A DNA stretch of 64,000 bases, from the NCBI GenBank assembly GCA_013362805.1, contig JABFVL010000032.1, positions 22,126-86,125 on the forward strand. The letters run 5' to 3'. The notes under the pieces were generated by a model that worked only from the letters and a program-made list of their open reading frames with translations, was not told the origin of the DNA and made no database searches. Of the stretch, positions 37,367-46,047 are shown piece by piece (the first letter of the stretch is position 1; every line of letters begins with the position of its first letter). Both the position numbers and the translations under genes were made by a program. The stretch is from Mycobacteriales bacterium. GTDB lineage: Bacteria > Actinomycetota > Actinomycetes > Mycobacteriales > QHCE01.

Positions 37367-38482
37367 TTATGCCTGGCTGGCTGCGCGGCGACGACGTGCG
37401 ACGAGCACGAGTGCGGCACCGGCGGCGATCAGCACGGCGCTACCGACGAGGATGCCGGTGGTGTTGCTACCGGTGACGGGCAGGTCCTTGCCGCCTTCAC
37501 CAGGAGCGCTTGGGCTAGGAGCTGGGGTTTCGCTGGGGGTGGGGCTCGGGGTGACCGGGGTTACCGTCCAGGAAGCCTTGGCGCTGGCGTTCACCTTGAT
37601 CTTCTCGCCCTTGGCGACAATGAAGGTCTGGGTGGGGTTCTTCGGGTCGGTGCCGCGGAACAGGCGACCGGTGGCGACTGGGGCTTCAGCTTTGGCGGTG
37701 ATGGTAGCTTCGCCAGCTTCGGCTGGAGTCTGGATGAAGAGCTTGGTGCCGTTGGTGACGTCACCCTTGATCTCTACACCGGCTTCGTCGACCAGCTTGG
37801 CGCCAGCGGGGGCGTCTTTGAGGGCAACGGTGACCTTGTCGACAGAGGATTTAACCTCGATCGGGCCAACGAGTTTGCCAGCTTCGCCGGTGGCGGTGGC
37901 TGGGTTGAGTTCCAAGCTGGGCTTGGGCTCTTCAACACCGGTGTTGGCTGGGCCGGTCAGGAAGTTGTAAAGCTTGGTGACGGGGGCGGAGTTGCCATCA
38001 GCGATCTTGGCGCCATTGCTGAAGTGCCAGATGGCGAGCTGGGTGCCGGCGATGGCTTGTTCCTTGCTCAGGGTCCCGGCACCGGAGGTGAGGGCTAGAG
38101 CGGCCAGGTCAGTCTTGACTGGGTAGCTGTTGTGCAGGATCCAGGCGACCTTCTTGGGGTTAGCTTTGAAGTTGCCTTCGCCTGGGTAGTTCTTCCAGTC
38201 ATCTTCGATGTAGTCCGCACCTTTTTTCGCGCGAGTCTCGACGTCGATGCAGTAGGTGTCGATTTTTTCACCGGTCTCAAGCTTTACGCCGAAGAGGTGG
38301 GTTTCGCTGGTGCTGGTTTTGTCGCTGCCGGTTTTGATGTATTTCACGGATTCGCCGGCGACGGTTTTGCCTTCATACGTGCCTTTGACGGGGGCGGCAA
38401 CTGCGGTGCCACCTAATAGGCTCATAGACGCGGTGGCAACGACCGCGAGGGTGGCGAGAACGCCACGTGTCGAGATGCGCAT
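37367..38482 (-). CDS. Sortase-anchored surface protein with thioester domain
   Basis: This is a secreted 371-residue protein with a Sec signal peptide (cleavage likely after TAVAA, residue 30) and an N-terminal thioester-type domain. Cys78 in TYCID and Gln148 in AGTQLAIWHF fit the Cys-Gln isopeptide-like thioester and TQxA motifs of class I TEDs. Two Ig-like beta regions follow, then a Pro/Ser spacer. A sortase signal LPVTG is at residues 334-338, with a hydrophobic helix and an RRRR tail. Thioester domains of Gram-positive surface proteins can bind host or matrix amines covalently. No sortase gene is seen nearby. Confidence 0.85.
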   Translation of the reverse strand: MRISTRGVLATLAVVATASMSLLGGTAVAAPVKGTYEGKTVAGESVKYIKTGSDKTSTSETHLFGVKLETGEKIDTYCIDVETRAKKGADYIEDDWKNYPGEGNFKANPKKVAWILHNSYPVKTDLAALALTSGAGTLSKEQAIAGTQLAIWHFSNGAKIADGNSAPVTKLYNFLTGPANTGVEEPKPSLELNPATATGEAGKLVGPIEVKSSVDKVTVALKDAPAGAKLVDEAGVEIKGDVTNGTKLFIQTPAEAGEATITAKAEAPVATGRLFRGTDPKNPTQTFIVAKGEKIKVNASAKASWTVTPVTPSPTPSETPAPSPSAPGEGGKDLPVTGSNTTGILVGSAVLIAAGAALVLVARRRRAASQA

Positions 38483-38703
38483 GCGGGTGTACTCCAGAGT
38501 GCGAGATTAATTCCAGAAGAGATGTGCTCCTAGCCGGCATATCGTTAAAGCACGTGCCAGCGTTACACGTGGAGTGTCACATTTTTTCGCGGAAATAGCT
38601 GCCAATTTCGGGAAACTATGACGCGACATACAACTACTTGTTTACCGCTGATAATGAAAGCCAGATTTGTCGCTCTAGGGAGTGTTTTCCGTACGAATAG
38701 TAA

Positions 38704-40359
38704 TTATTCGAATTGCGGCAGTTCAGGTCCCAAAAGATCATCTGCGTCCACAATTCGATAGGCGTAACCCTGTTCCGCTAGAAACCGTTGTCGGTGTGCC
38801 GCGAAGTCAGCGTCCAAGGTGTCTCGAGCTACCACAGTGTAGAAATGGGCCTGTCGACCATCGCCTTTCGGGCGCAAAACTCGACCAAGCCGCTGAGCTT
38901 CTTCTTGCCGCGAGCCGAAAGTGCCGGATACCTGAATAGCTACCGCGGCCTCTGGCAAATCAATAGAGAAGTTCGCCACTTTAGAGACCACCAGAACATC
39001 CACTTCGCCGTTCCGGAATGCGTCGTACAGCTTCTCGCGCTCTTTATTACTAGTTGAACCTTGAATAATTGGCGCGTTCAAATGGTCACCGAGCTGTTCA
39101 AGCTGTTCCAAATAGCCACCGATTACTAGAATTTGCTCACCTTTGTGCTGTTCAATGAGCGCCTCTACAACCGGCAACTTTGTTCGGACAGTCGCGCATT
39201 TGCGGTAACGCTCATCCGGTTCGGCCATCGCATAATCCATGCGCTCGGCGTCAGTCAGTGTTACCCGGACTTCGGTGCAGTTCGCTGGTGCGATCCAGCC
39301 TTGCGCCTCAATTTCCTTCCAGGGCGCGTCGAAACGCTTAGGCCCGATAAGTGAAAAAACGTCGCCTTCACGTTCGTCTTCGCGGACCAGCGTCGCGGTC
39401 AAACCCAACCGGCGTCGAGACTGCAAATCGGCAGTGAATCTGAAAACCGGAGCGGGCAGCAAATGCACCTCGTCGTAAATGACCAAGCCCCAGTCTCGAG
39501 CGCCGAACAACTCCAGGTTGCGATATTCGCCTTTACGGCGCGACGTCATAACCTGATATGTCGCGATAGTGACGGGGCGAATCTCTTTACGTTCGCCGGA
39601 GTATTCACCGATTTCATCCTCGGTCAATGAGGTGCGCGCCAACAACTCGCGCCGCCATTGGCGCCCAGCCACTGTGTTCGTTACCAAAATGAGCGTTGTG
39701 GCCTGTGCGTGTGCCATCGCGGCCGCGCCCACCAATGTCTTGCCGGCGCCGCACGGCAGCACGACAACACCAGAACCTCCAGCCCAGAAACCATCAGCTG
39801 CCTGTTGCTGGTACGGACGCAATTCCCATCCGTCCTGGCGCAGCGAGATGGGGTGCGCTTCGCCATCGACGTAGCCTGCGAGGTCTTCAGCGGGCCAGCC
39901 CAGCTTAAGCAGGGCCTGCTTAAGGCGGCCGCGCTCACTTGGGTGAACCGCGATGGTGTCCTCATCGAGGCGAGTGCCGAGCATGCCAGACAGTTTCTTG
40001 GACTTGGCGACCTCCACCAATACCGCTCGATCGCTTGCCCGCAACACCAGCCCATGGGCTGGATGGTTGGCGAGCTGAAGTCGCCCATAGCGATCCATCG
40101 TCTCGGCGATGTCAACGAGCAACGCGTGCGGGACCGGATAGCGCGAATATTTGATCAGTGTGTCGACAACCTGTTCGGCATCATGTCCTGCCGCACGTGC
40201 GTTCCACAATCCAAGCGGTGTCACCCGGTAGGTATGCACATGTTCCGGCGCGCGTTCCAGCTCAGCGAATGGAGCAATAGCCAATCGGGCGGCTGGTGAA
40301 TCGGGATGGTCGATTTCCAGCAGCAGGGTTTTGTCGGACTGCACGATCAAGCAAGACAT
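38704..40359 (-). CDS. XPB-family DNA repair helicase
   Basis: This SF2 helicase is related to eukaryotic XPB/ERCC3 and is common in actinobacteria. The N-terminal LIVQSDKTLLLEIDHP segment is typical. Helicase motifs include Q-like RPYQQQAADGF, Walker A LPCGAGKT, YDEVH (motif II), LTATLVRED (motif III) and QRLGRVLRPK (motif VI). ATG 40359 gives 551 residues; the frame continues 11 codons up. It lies directly after its partner gene, with a 33-base gap. Confidence 0.94.
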   Translation of the reverse strand: MSCLIVQSDKTLLLEIDHPDSPAARLAIAPFAELERAPEHVHTYRVTPLGLWNARAAGHDAEQVVDTLIKYSRYPVPHALLVDIAETMDRYGRLQLANHPAHGLVLRASDRAVLVEVAKSKKLSGMLGTRLDEDTIAVHPSERGRLKQALLKLGWPAEDLAGYVDGEAHPISLRQDGWELRPYQQQAADGFWAGGSGVVVLPCGAGKTLVGAAAMAHAQATTLILVTNTVAGRQWRRELLARTSLTEDEIGEYSGERKEIRPVTIATYQVMTSRRKGEYRNLELFGARDWGLVIYDEVHLLPAPVFRFTADLQSRRRLGLTATLVREDEREGDVFSLIGPKRFDAPWKEIEAQGWIAPANCTEVRVTLTDAERMDYAMAEPDERYRKCATVRTKLPVVEALIEQHKGEQILVIGGYLEQLEQLGDHLNAPIIQGSTSNKEREKLYDAFRNGEVDVLVVSKVANFSIDLPEAAVAIQVSGTFGSRQEEAQRLGRVLRPKGDGRQAHFYTVVARDTLDADFAAHRQRFLAEQGYAYRIVDADDLLGPELPQFE

Positions 40360-40392
40360 CCCACTAAGACTACCTACTATCCGACGCCGCAA

Positions 40393-42387
40393 CTATCCTG
40401 CGTGAGCTCGCGCGAAAGTGAGTCGGTGCAGCTGAAAAGTGTGCGCGCTCTCCGCGCGTGGGTCTTCGGCTCGCAAAAAGCCGCCACCGACCGAAATCGC
40501 GCGCACGGTGCGGGAACGTACTTCGCCGTGTGGATCCAGGTAACCAATGTCCACCATTTGTTTATCGCCGGCGGCATGAGTCAGAAGTGACAGGATTTCT
40601 TCCATAGATTGTGGTCTTGGCGCGCTCTCTGGTTTCGCGTGAACTGCCGCGTCAGCGCGTCGTAGCAGGGGCAGGGCCGCCCGAATGCTCTTTTCATCTA
40701 GCACGGTGGGGGCGCTGGGCTGCCAGTGTTGCCGCGCTCCGGTGCGTCGTTCTTCCTTGGGCGCAACAACCAAAGAACCCGTGGTGTCTTCCAACGCCAA
40801 TGGGTATCCGGCGTCGGTGATCAGGGCGCTGATGCGATGTGCCGCTAGTGGGCTTACCGCCACGGTAGGCGCGAGAAGCCTGAGTTGTAGTGGTGACAAT
40901 GTGCGATCCGCGATGAGTGAAGCGAGCAGAGTGGTGTCTTCGCTGCGCAGGTAGCTGCCGACTGCGCCAAGCCTGAGCCCGCCGTGTCGTCTGGCGACGT
41001 CGTCAATCAAGTACGTCAAGTTCTGCGGGATTGGTGTGCGAGATCTTTGGGCGAATAGTTTATGAAGTTCGGCGGCTGTTTTGCCACTTCGTAGTCCTCG
41101 GGCCAAGCTTTCGGCGCTCACCCGGAACACGAGGGCTCCTCCGCTGGATTCTTGGTCGGCCACCAGTGTCATGTCGCTGGCTAGGTCGGATGTGAGCGGT
41201 CCGGGAGCGATGATGGTGAGGTCGGCTTGAACGAGGATGTAGTCGATGGGTGGCGGTAGAACCTTGTCTAGTTCGCGTGCGGCAGCCTCGGGCTCGTCGT
41301 GATACAGAAGTCTTCCGTATTCGGTTAGAGCACCGCGTCCGGTGATTCCGAGACTTTCGGCCTCTCTCAGAATCGCTTCGATCGCGTGGGCACGTGATGG
41401 GCTGGCGGCGCGCGCATATCGCCAATCCAGCTGTTCGATCACTTCGGTGGGTGTGAGCGATTCTCCGGCTGGACGTTGGGCGAGTATTTCTAGCACTTGT
41501 CGACGTAGGGCTGGGGCCGCGCGGCGGGTGATTTCTGGGCTTAGCGCGGCGATTCTGCGATCGTTTTCGTCCCGGGTTCCGGCCAAATGTGGCAGGCGTG
41601 GGGCATTGAGCCATGCATTGGCGAGAGTTCGCCATTGGATGGGGGCTGGACTCGCGTTCCACACATCGAATTGGGCGGTTGGCAGCCATTCGCCGGGCCG
41701 TTCGGCCGTGGTTTCCAGTAGTCCGGAGCTGTGGCTGATGTCGAGCAATAGCGCGGTGTGTGTTTCGGATTGTTGAAGTGTCTGGGCGAGTTGACGTTGG
41801 TCTTTGAGCGCGATTCCGCCGCTGCGTAGGTTTGCTGGCCCGTTGTCCGCGCAGAAGTTGAGCACGCCTTCGACGCTGCGTAGGACATCTAGTGCGGCAG
41901 CGGCGCCGGTGCTTTCGACATTGGTGTGGATTTTTGCCTGAACCGTGGGCGGTTTGGGGTGAAATTGTGGTGGCGATTCAGGTGGTCCCAGAACTTCGGC
42001 GAGCCCCGCCGTGACGTGAATCATGTTTTCGAATTCCCATGCCAACGCTCGTTCGCTCAGGGCTTCAAGAGCGGATTCGGCGTCGGCACCGGTTTTGCTG
42101 GTGAGTTCAGTCTTGCGATGTGTGGTTCGTGCGACAGCGAGGATCTCCAGTTCAAAGCGGGTGAGCTGGTGGATCGTGCGCGTCAGCGAGCTCGGGCTGG
42201 CAGCGCGGGACGCTAGAGCTGGAAAGTCGCCTGGCAGGGGTATGGCGAGGTCGGGCCTGATACGCAGCAGCGAGAGTAGTTTTTCATCGTCTAGCGCCCG
42301 AAGATGCTGCGCGAGATCGTGGCCGCGAGTTTTTTCCGCTAGTTTCGCCGATGGTTCGTTAGCGGATTGAGGCGTGCTAGTGCTCAT
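40393..42387 (-). CDS. XPB-associated helicase-domain protein
   Basis: This large 664-residue protein is conserved next to the actinobacterial XPB helicase (mycobacterial Rv0862c-like, by order and by its N- and C-terminal segments). The N-terminus has LRALDDEKLLSLLRIRPDLAIP, the middle carries the DYILVQADLTIIAPGPL segment and the end resembles a WYL-like fold (MVDIGYLDPHGEVRSRTVRAI). No helicase Walker motifs are present, so it is likely a regulatory or DNA-binding partner. It is upstream of XPB on the same strand and probably co-transcribed. Confidence 0.85.
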   Translation of the reverse strand: MSTSTPQSANEPSAKLAEKTRGHDLAQHLRALDDEKLLSLLRIRPDLAIPLPGDFPALASRAASPSSLTRTIHQLTRFELEILAVARTTHRKTELTSKTGADAESALEALSERALAWEFENMIHVTAGLAEVLGPPESPPQFHPKPPTVQAKIHTNVESTGAAAALDVLRSVEGVLNFCADNGPANLRSGGIALKDQRQLAQTLQQSETHTALLLDISHSSGLLETTAERPGEWLPTAQFDVWNASPAPIQWRTLANAWLNAPRLPHLAGTRDENDRRIAALSPEITRRAAPALRRQVLEILAQRPAGESLTPTEVIEQLDWRYARAASPSRAHAIEAILREAESLGITGRGALTEYGRLLYHDEPEAAARELDKVLPPPIDYILVQADLTIIAPGPLTSDLASDMTLVADQESSGGALVFRVSAESLARGLRSGKTAAELHKLFAQRSRTPIPQNLTYLIDDVARRHGGLRLGAVGSYLRSEDTTLLASLIADRTLSPLQLRLLAPTVAVSPLAAHRISALITDAGYPLALEDTTGSLVVAPKEERRTGARQHWQPSAPTVLDEKSIRAALPLLRRADAAVHAKPESAPRPQSMEEILSLLTHAAGDKQMVDIGYLDPHGEVRSRTVRAISVGGGFLRAEDPRAESAHTFQLHRLTFARAHAG

Positions 42388-42550
42388 TCACTCAACGTTA
42401 CGATGCCTGAGCTGACCCTGCTTGTGCAGGCTGTACGCACGGGCGGACAATACTGGTCCGGTTACTGGCGCGTTAGTGTTTGAGAAATCGGCGCACTTGG
42501 GCGCACCTCGCGCAATAACGTATGACAAACGACAGAATGGAAGGACGAAT

Positions 42551-42721
42551 ATGGGGGCTAAGAAGAATCCGACACCCGACGAGGGGAAATTGCCGGTTTC
42601 AGAGCTCTTGGGCGAATTCCAAGGGCCTAATAGTCCTTTCGGGGATGACATCCACCTCCCCTTGCCCATTTCGGCGCTGCGTTACGACCATCCTGAGGTT
42701 GCAGCTCCCTATCTTGAATAA
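42551..42721 (+). CDS. Small protein, 56 aa, paired with Scr1-type regulator
   Basis: This 56-residue protein starts at ATG 42551 after AAGGA, ending 18 bases before the HTH gene. It is acidic to neutral and Pro-rich, with segments such as PVSELLGEFQGPNSPFGDD and LPLPISALRYDHPE. No family is recognised. The codon pattern, ribosome site and tight spacing to the regulator support it as a real gene. The order small protein - HTH - DUF397 resembles WhiJ-type cassettes, but this extra gene is not one I can name. Confidence 0.65.
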   Translation: MGAKKNPTPDEGKLPVSELLGEFQGPNSPFGDDIHLPLPISALRYDHPEVAAPYLE

Positions 42722-42739
42722 GGACGGCGATTTCACGTC

Positions 42740-43606
42740 ATGGTGAACATGTCGAGCCCTATGGCAGCCCGGCGTCGTTTGGGCGTCGAGCTGCGTCGGA
42801 TGCGAGAGACGGCGGGATTTTCGGGCGAGCAAGCCGCGGCTGGCTTCGGGTGGTCGCAAGCGAAGATCTCTCGCATGGAGAGCGCGGTCACTCGCCCCAC
42901 GGTCCGAGATGTCCGGGATCTTCTGGAGTTTTATCAGGCTGACCCCGTGCTGCGGGATGAACTTTTGACGTTGGCTGCCGTAGCGGCCACTCGTAGCTCG
43001 GCGTGGTGGAATGACTACGCCGGCGCGATTTCGGTGCGGAGCCGACAACGGATCGCGTTGGAAGCCGATGCCTCCACCATTTTGCATTTGGCGGTTAGCG
43101 TTATTCCCGGCTTGTTGCAAACAGCTGAATACGCCAGGGAAATTTTTAGTTGTACAGGGGTGGAGGAAACTCGCCGAAATATTGACCTGGGAGTGGCGGC
43201 ACGGGCCACCCGCAAAGAATTCGTAATGCGTCAACCACCCAATTTTCCGGTGGTTATTACTGACGGTGCTTTGCGTTGGCGCCCAGGTAGCGGTGAGGTA
43301 CAGCGGAACCAACTGCGGTCCTTGTTGGAGGAAGCCGCGACTACACCGACACTGTCCATTCGGGTATTGCCGCAGTATCCACGGGATGGCATGTTGCCCC
43401 TTTCAGATTTTATGATCTACAAGTTCGCTGATCCGGATGTGCCGGTTGTGGCATATGTGGAAACCCCTACTGGACACACCGAAATAGAAAAAAGAACAGA
43501 TATTGAGTTCTACGAGGATTCATTCAACGCCTTACTCAATTTGACTTTAGCGGAAGATGAATCTCTCGAATACATTCAGGAATTGGTGGACAATATCGAA
43601 AGGTAA
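42740..43606 (+). CDS. Scr1-type helix-turn-helix regulator (DUF5753)
   Basis: A 288-residue protein with an N-terminal XRE helix-turn-helix (LRRMRETAGFSGEQAAAGFGWSQAKISRMES, about residues 16-47). A DUF5753 C-terminal domain has SVIPGLLQTAEYAREIF near 118 and the DFMIYKFADPDVPVVAYVE strand near 220. Such proteins (WhiJ/Scr1 relatives) usually act with a DUF397 partner, encoded here 32 bases later. The ligand or signal is not known. The composition is AT-richer than the neighbours. Confidence 0.92.
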   Translation: MVNMSSPMAARRRLGVELRRMRETAGFSGEQAAAGFGWSQAKISRMESAVTRPTVRDVRDLLEFYQADPVLRDELLTLAAVAATRSSAWWNDYAGAISVRSRQRIALEADASTILHLAVSVIPGLLQTAEYAREIFSCTGVEETRRNIDLGVAARATRKEFVMRQPPNFPVVITDGALRWRPGSGEVQRNQLRSLLEEAATTPTLSIRVLPQYPRDGMLPLSDFMIYKFADPDVPVVAYVETPTGHTEIEKRTDIEFYEDSFNALLNLTLAEDESLEYIQELVDNIER

Positions 43607-43638
43607 ATTGTTTCCGGCATAGCGAGGAGAGAGCAGCA

Positions 43639-43827
43639 ATGATTGACGTCAAACTGCACCCTGCAATTTGGCGGACGTCGAGCCGGTGTACGGAGGGTAG
43701 TAATTGCGTAGCGGTAGCGGCATCGTCGCAGGAGGTTGCCGTACGCGATACCAAGGCTCAGACGACTCCAGAGCTTTCTTTTTCTATCAATAGTTGGCGC
43801 TGTTTCGTGGAGGCAATCGCTCGCTAA
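43639..43827 (+). CDS. DUF397 protein
   Basis: This 62-residue protein matches DUF397: WRTSSRCTEGSNCVAVAASSQEVAVRDTK followed by a short tail SFSINSWRCFVEAIAR. Cys17 and Cys23 are the typical pair. DUF397 proteins are often partners of the Scr1-type HTH regulator and behave like an antitoxin-like or co-regulator component. GAGGAGAGAGC precedes ATG 43639. A strong terminator follows. Confidence 0.93.
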   Translation: MIDVKLHPAIWRTSSRCTEGSNCVAVAASSQEVAVRDTKAQTTPELSFSINSWRCFVEAIAR

Positions 43828-43845
43828 CACATGCGAGATGTTGTG

Positions 43846-43892
43846 AAAGTGGCCTGATCCAACACCCGATCGGTATTGGATCAGGCCACTTT
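43846..43892 (+). terminator. Terminator of the HTH-DUF397 cassette
   Basis: AAAGTGGCCTGATCCAA (43846-43862) pairs with TTGGATCAGGCCACTTT (43876-43892) around a 13-base loop, and T residues run on after it. A classical rho-independent terminator 18 bases after DUF397. Confidence 0.93.
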
Positions 43893-44378
43893 TTGGTGAA
43901 TATAAACAATTAGCTCTGCTTTAATTACACAGTGTGCTGAATTTGGCATGATCTCGCCAAGTTGGCAACAATTTCTGACAAACATTGTGTAAAACAAACA
44001 ATGTGGACTGTCTATTTAGGCTAATAGTGAGTTGATCCGCAAATTTGGCATCGGGGTAGACAATTGATTCATGCCCCGCGCATAATGCATGTAGCGTGAT
44101 CACCATCACACGCTTCCCGTAACCGGTGCCCTCCGGTTGTGGGAGTGGGCTCGGGACTCTAGCCGGAAGTCCCTCCAAGCACAGTGGATTGTGGACTCCC
44201 AGCCACGTTCCACCGCTTGGCCGGCGTTGTCACGAGCACGGTCGCTTGCTGTCCCATCAAGACCCGGTCCCCAATCGATGGCTTGCACCGCACGGTTCGG
44301 GCCCGACGTTGCTGAACTAGTCACGTCGGGCCGCTCCGCACCACGATCGTAATCCCGAACGATCGGAGCTGAGACTTA
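43893..44378 (+). other. Gene-free region before the prim-pol-like gene
   Basis: About 486 bases have no convincing gene in any frame. The first 200 bases are AT-rich (many TTTG, AAAC and TAG runs), the rest more GC-rich. It ends with a hairpin (44300-44332) and a CGATCG repeat before ATG 44379. The length and AT-rich start suggest a promoter region or a remnant; I see no operator I can name. Confidence 0.45.
44300..44332 (+). promoter_or_regulatory. Stem-loop GGCCCGACGT / ACGTCGGGCC
   Basis: GGCCCGACGT (44300-44309) and ACGTCGGGCC (44323-44332) form a perfect 10-bp stem with a 13-base loop, 46 bases upstream of the prim-pol-like gene. It may be a terminator or leader structure; no T run follows. 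Confidence 0.6.
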
Positions 44379-44984
44379 ATGCTTGCCCGCAGTTACCGCC
44401 TCAAACGAGCCGCTCTCCATTACGCCGCACATGGCTGGCCAGTCGCCCCGGCCATCAACTACGCGCGTAAAAGTTGGCCCCGCTCTCCACTCACTTGCGC
44501 TTGTGTCAAAGCAAAAGAATGCGCGCAGCCTGGGGCCCACCCCCTGGATTCAGACTGGCAAGACACCATCACCACCGATAGCGCGCAAATCCAGCGCTGG
44601 TGGTCAACCCAAAGCAGCCCTAACGTTCTCCTCGCGCCAGGAGAAGCCTTCGAAGCGTGGCTCGCGCCGCCTGTTCTTGGTGAACAAGCCGCGGCGATGC
44701 TGGCTCAAGACAGAATCATGGTCCCAGTCGTGCGGTCCGCTGACGGCAGCTGGATTTTTCTTACTCAGCCGGCGGCAGCGAATGCGAGCTTGAGCCATAT
44801 CGGCGTTCAGCGCCTGACCGCGGGCAGTTATCTGGCCGCTCCGCCCTCGTGGCATGGAGCGGGACGTAGCGACCGATGGATCGCGCATCCCGAAGTCGAC
44901 GCATTGTGTGCGTGGGAGCCGGTGGCCCTCTTGCTTCTTGAGGCCGCGCGTCGCACCAGCCCACGGCCTGACGTCGGCAACTAG
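44379..44984 (+). CDS. Degenerate prim-pol-like (DNA primase/polymerase N-term) protein
   Basis: A 201-residue protein resembles the N-terminal prim-pol domain family: AALHYAAHGWPVAPAINYARKSWPRSPL near the start, then CVKAKECAQPGAHPLDSDWQDTITTDSAQIQRWWSTQSSPNVLLAPG. In active enzymes a DxD/DVD acidic motif follows this segment; here it reads FEAWLAPP, so the catalytic aspartates appear missing. The rest has no helicase domain. It may be a regulatory or nucleotide-binding relic. The next gene is a cold-shock protein. Confidence 0.8.
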   Translation: MLARSYRLKRAALHYAAHGWPVAPAINYARKSWPRSPLTCACVKAKECAQPGAHPLDSDWQDTITTDSAQIQRWWSTQSSPNVLLAPGEAFEAWLAPPVLGEQAAAMLAQDRIMVPVVRSADGSWIFLTQPAAANASLSHIGVQRLTAGSYLAAPPSWHGAGRSDRWIAHPEVDALCAWEPVALLLLEAARRTSPRPDVGN

Positions 44985-45099
44985 CCGCGCATTAGTGATA
45001 CTCAGTTGGCGCCAGCGCGTCGGATCGCTAGCCTAGAGGAGTTGCCGTCACAGCTCGTGGCGGCGCGTCCATGTATGTAGCTGAGAAGAGGGCAGTACG

Positions 45100-45492
45100 G
45101 TGCCGAGTGGCCGGGTGAAGTGGTACGACGTCGAAAAAGGGTTTGGGTTTCTTTCCCGTGACGACGGGCCGGATGTCTTCGTGCACAAGGGTGCTTTGCC
45201 TAACAATGTGAGCGAGCTTGCGCCAGGCACCCGGGTGGAGTTTGGCATCGTTGCCGGTCGCAAGGGCGATCAAGCACTGTCAGTGCGAGTGCTGGATCCT
45301 TTGCCCTCACTGGCGGCAGCCGCCGCACCACGTCGATCCGCCGACGAGCTTCACGGGCTCGTTGAGGACATGATCAAGGTGTTGGAAGCCAAGGTGCAAC
45401 CCGATCTACGGAAGGGTCGCTACCCGGACCGTCGTTCCGCGCGAAAGATCGCCGAATTGGTACATGCCGTCGCGCGCGAGCTTGAGGCCTAA
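45100..45492 (+). CDS. Cold-shock domain protein with C-terminal extension
   Basis: A 130-residue protein with an N-terminal cold-shock domain ([36 protein letters not shown]1 KGFGFL, RNP2 DVFVH). A C-terminal helical extension has [40 protein letters not shown], which is specific to a branch found in actinobacteria. GTG 45100 is the start. Its stop overlaps the stop of the convergent DUF2771 gene by 3 bases. Confidence 0.9.
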   Translation: MPSGRVKWYDVEKGFGFLSRDDGPDVFVHKGALPNNVSELAPGTRVEFGIVAGRKGDQALSVRVLDPLPSLAAAAAPRRSADELHGLVEDMIKVLEAKVQPDLRKGRYPDRRSARKIAELVHAVARELEA

Positions 45493-45977
45493 ATCTCGCT
45501 ATTCACCAGCAAGAACTGCCAGATCCCCGTGTTGGTGTCGCCTTCACCCAAGGCGATGACTTGCACGGGGATCATTGGTGTGGATTCAAACTGGGGCACG
45601 GTGAAAGAAAAGTAGGTGCTGTCTTCTTGCACTGGCCCGCGCTGAAATTGAGGTTCGTTTTCTTCTTTTTCTTCCCCCGCTGGTTCAGTGGCGACAGCCA
45701 CATACCAGCCCTTATCAGCGACTTCTTTGGGCACTTCTACGCTAACTTGCTCGCCACCGCGCACTTTGACCCGTGGAGTCTTGATTTGCCGCTCGGAGCA
45801 TGAACCTGGCCCGGTGTACACGTCATCGCCAAAGCACCAGATGGTGGCCTCGGCGTTCACGTATTTCCCGCCGGCGACGATTCCAGCGACCGGAGTGGGT
45901 TTATCGCATGCGGTGAGCGCACCCAGGGCAACAAGACCGAGGGCGGCGAAACTGAGTCGGAGACGGCGAGAGAACAT
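45489..45977 (-). CDS. DUF2771 lipoprotein
   Basis: This is a 162-residue exported lipoprotein. ATG 45977 starts a signal peptide with lipobox LTAC (residues about 21-24). The mature domain is beta-rich ([25 protein letters not shown], two Cys) and ends with [11 protein letters not shown], matching the DUF2771 family known in actinobacteria. Role unknown. It is tail-to-tail with the cold-shock gene and head-to-head with DUF3027. The frame upstream to 46235 is unused. Confidence 0.85.
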   Translation of the reverse strand: MFSRRLRLSFAALGLVALGALTACDKPTPVAGIVAGGKYVNAEATIWCFGDDVYTGPGSCSERQIKTPRVKVRGGEQVSVEVPKEVADKGWYVAVATEPAGEEKEENEPQFQRGPVQEDSTYFSFTVPQFESTPMIPVQVIALGEGDTNTGIWQFLLVNSEI

Positions 45978-46047
45978 CGCGCTCAGATTACCCGCCCACT
46001 TTTTATGTCCCATGTCAAGGGGGAGCGGGGCGGCCGGTACGGAGGCA

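Noticed and set aside
43921..44352. Short frames on both strands in the 43.9-44.35 kb gap
   Set aside because: They overlap one another, lack ribosome sites and show no motif.
45688..46047. Upstream extension of the DUF3027 frame
   Set aside because: The frame is open over 120 codons but lies opposite the DUF2771 lipoprotein and its promoter, and the family starts near ATG 46048.
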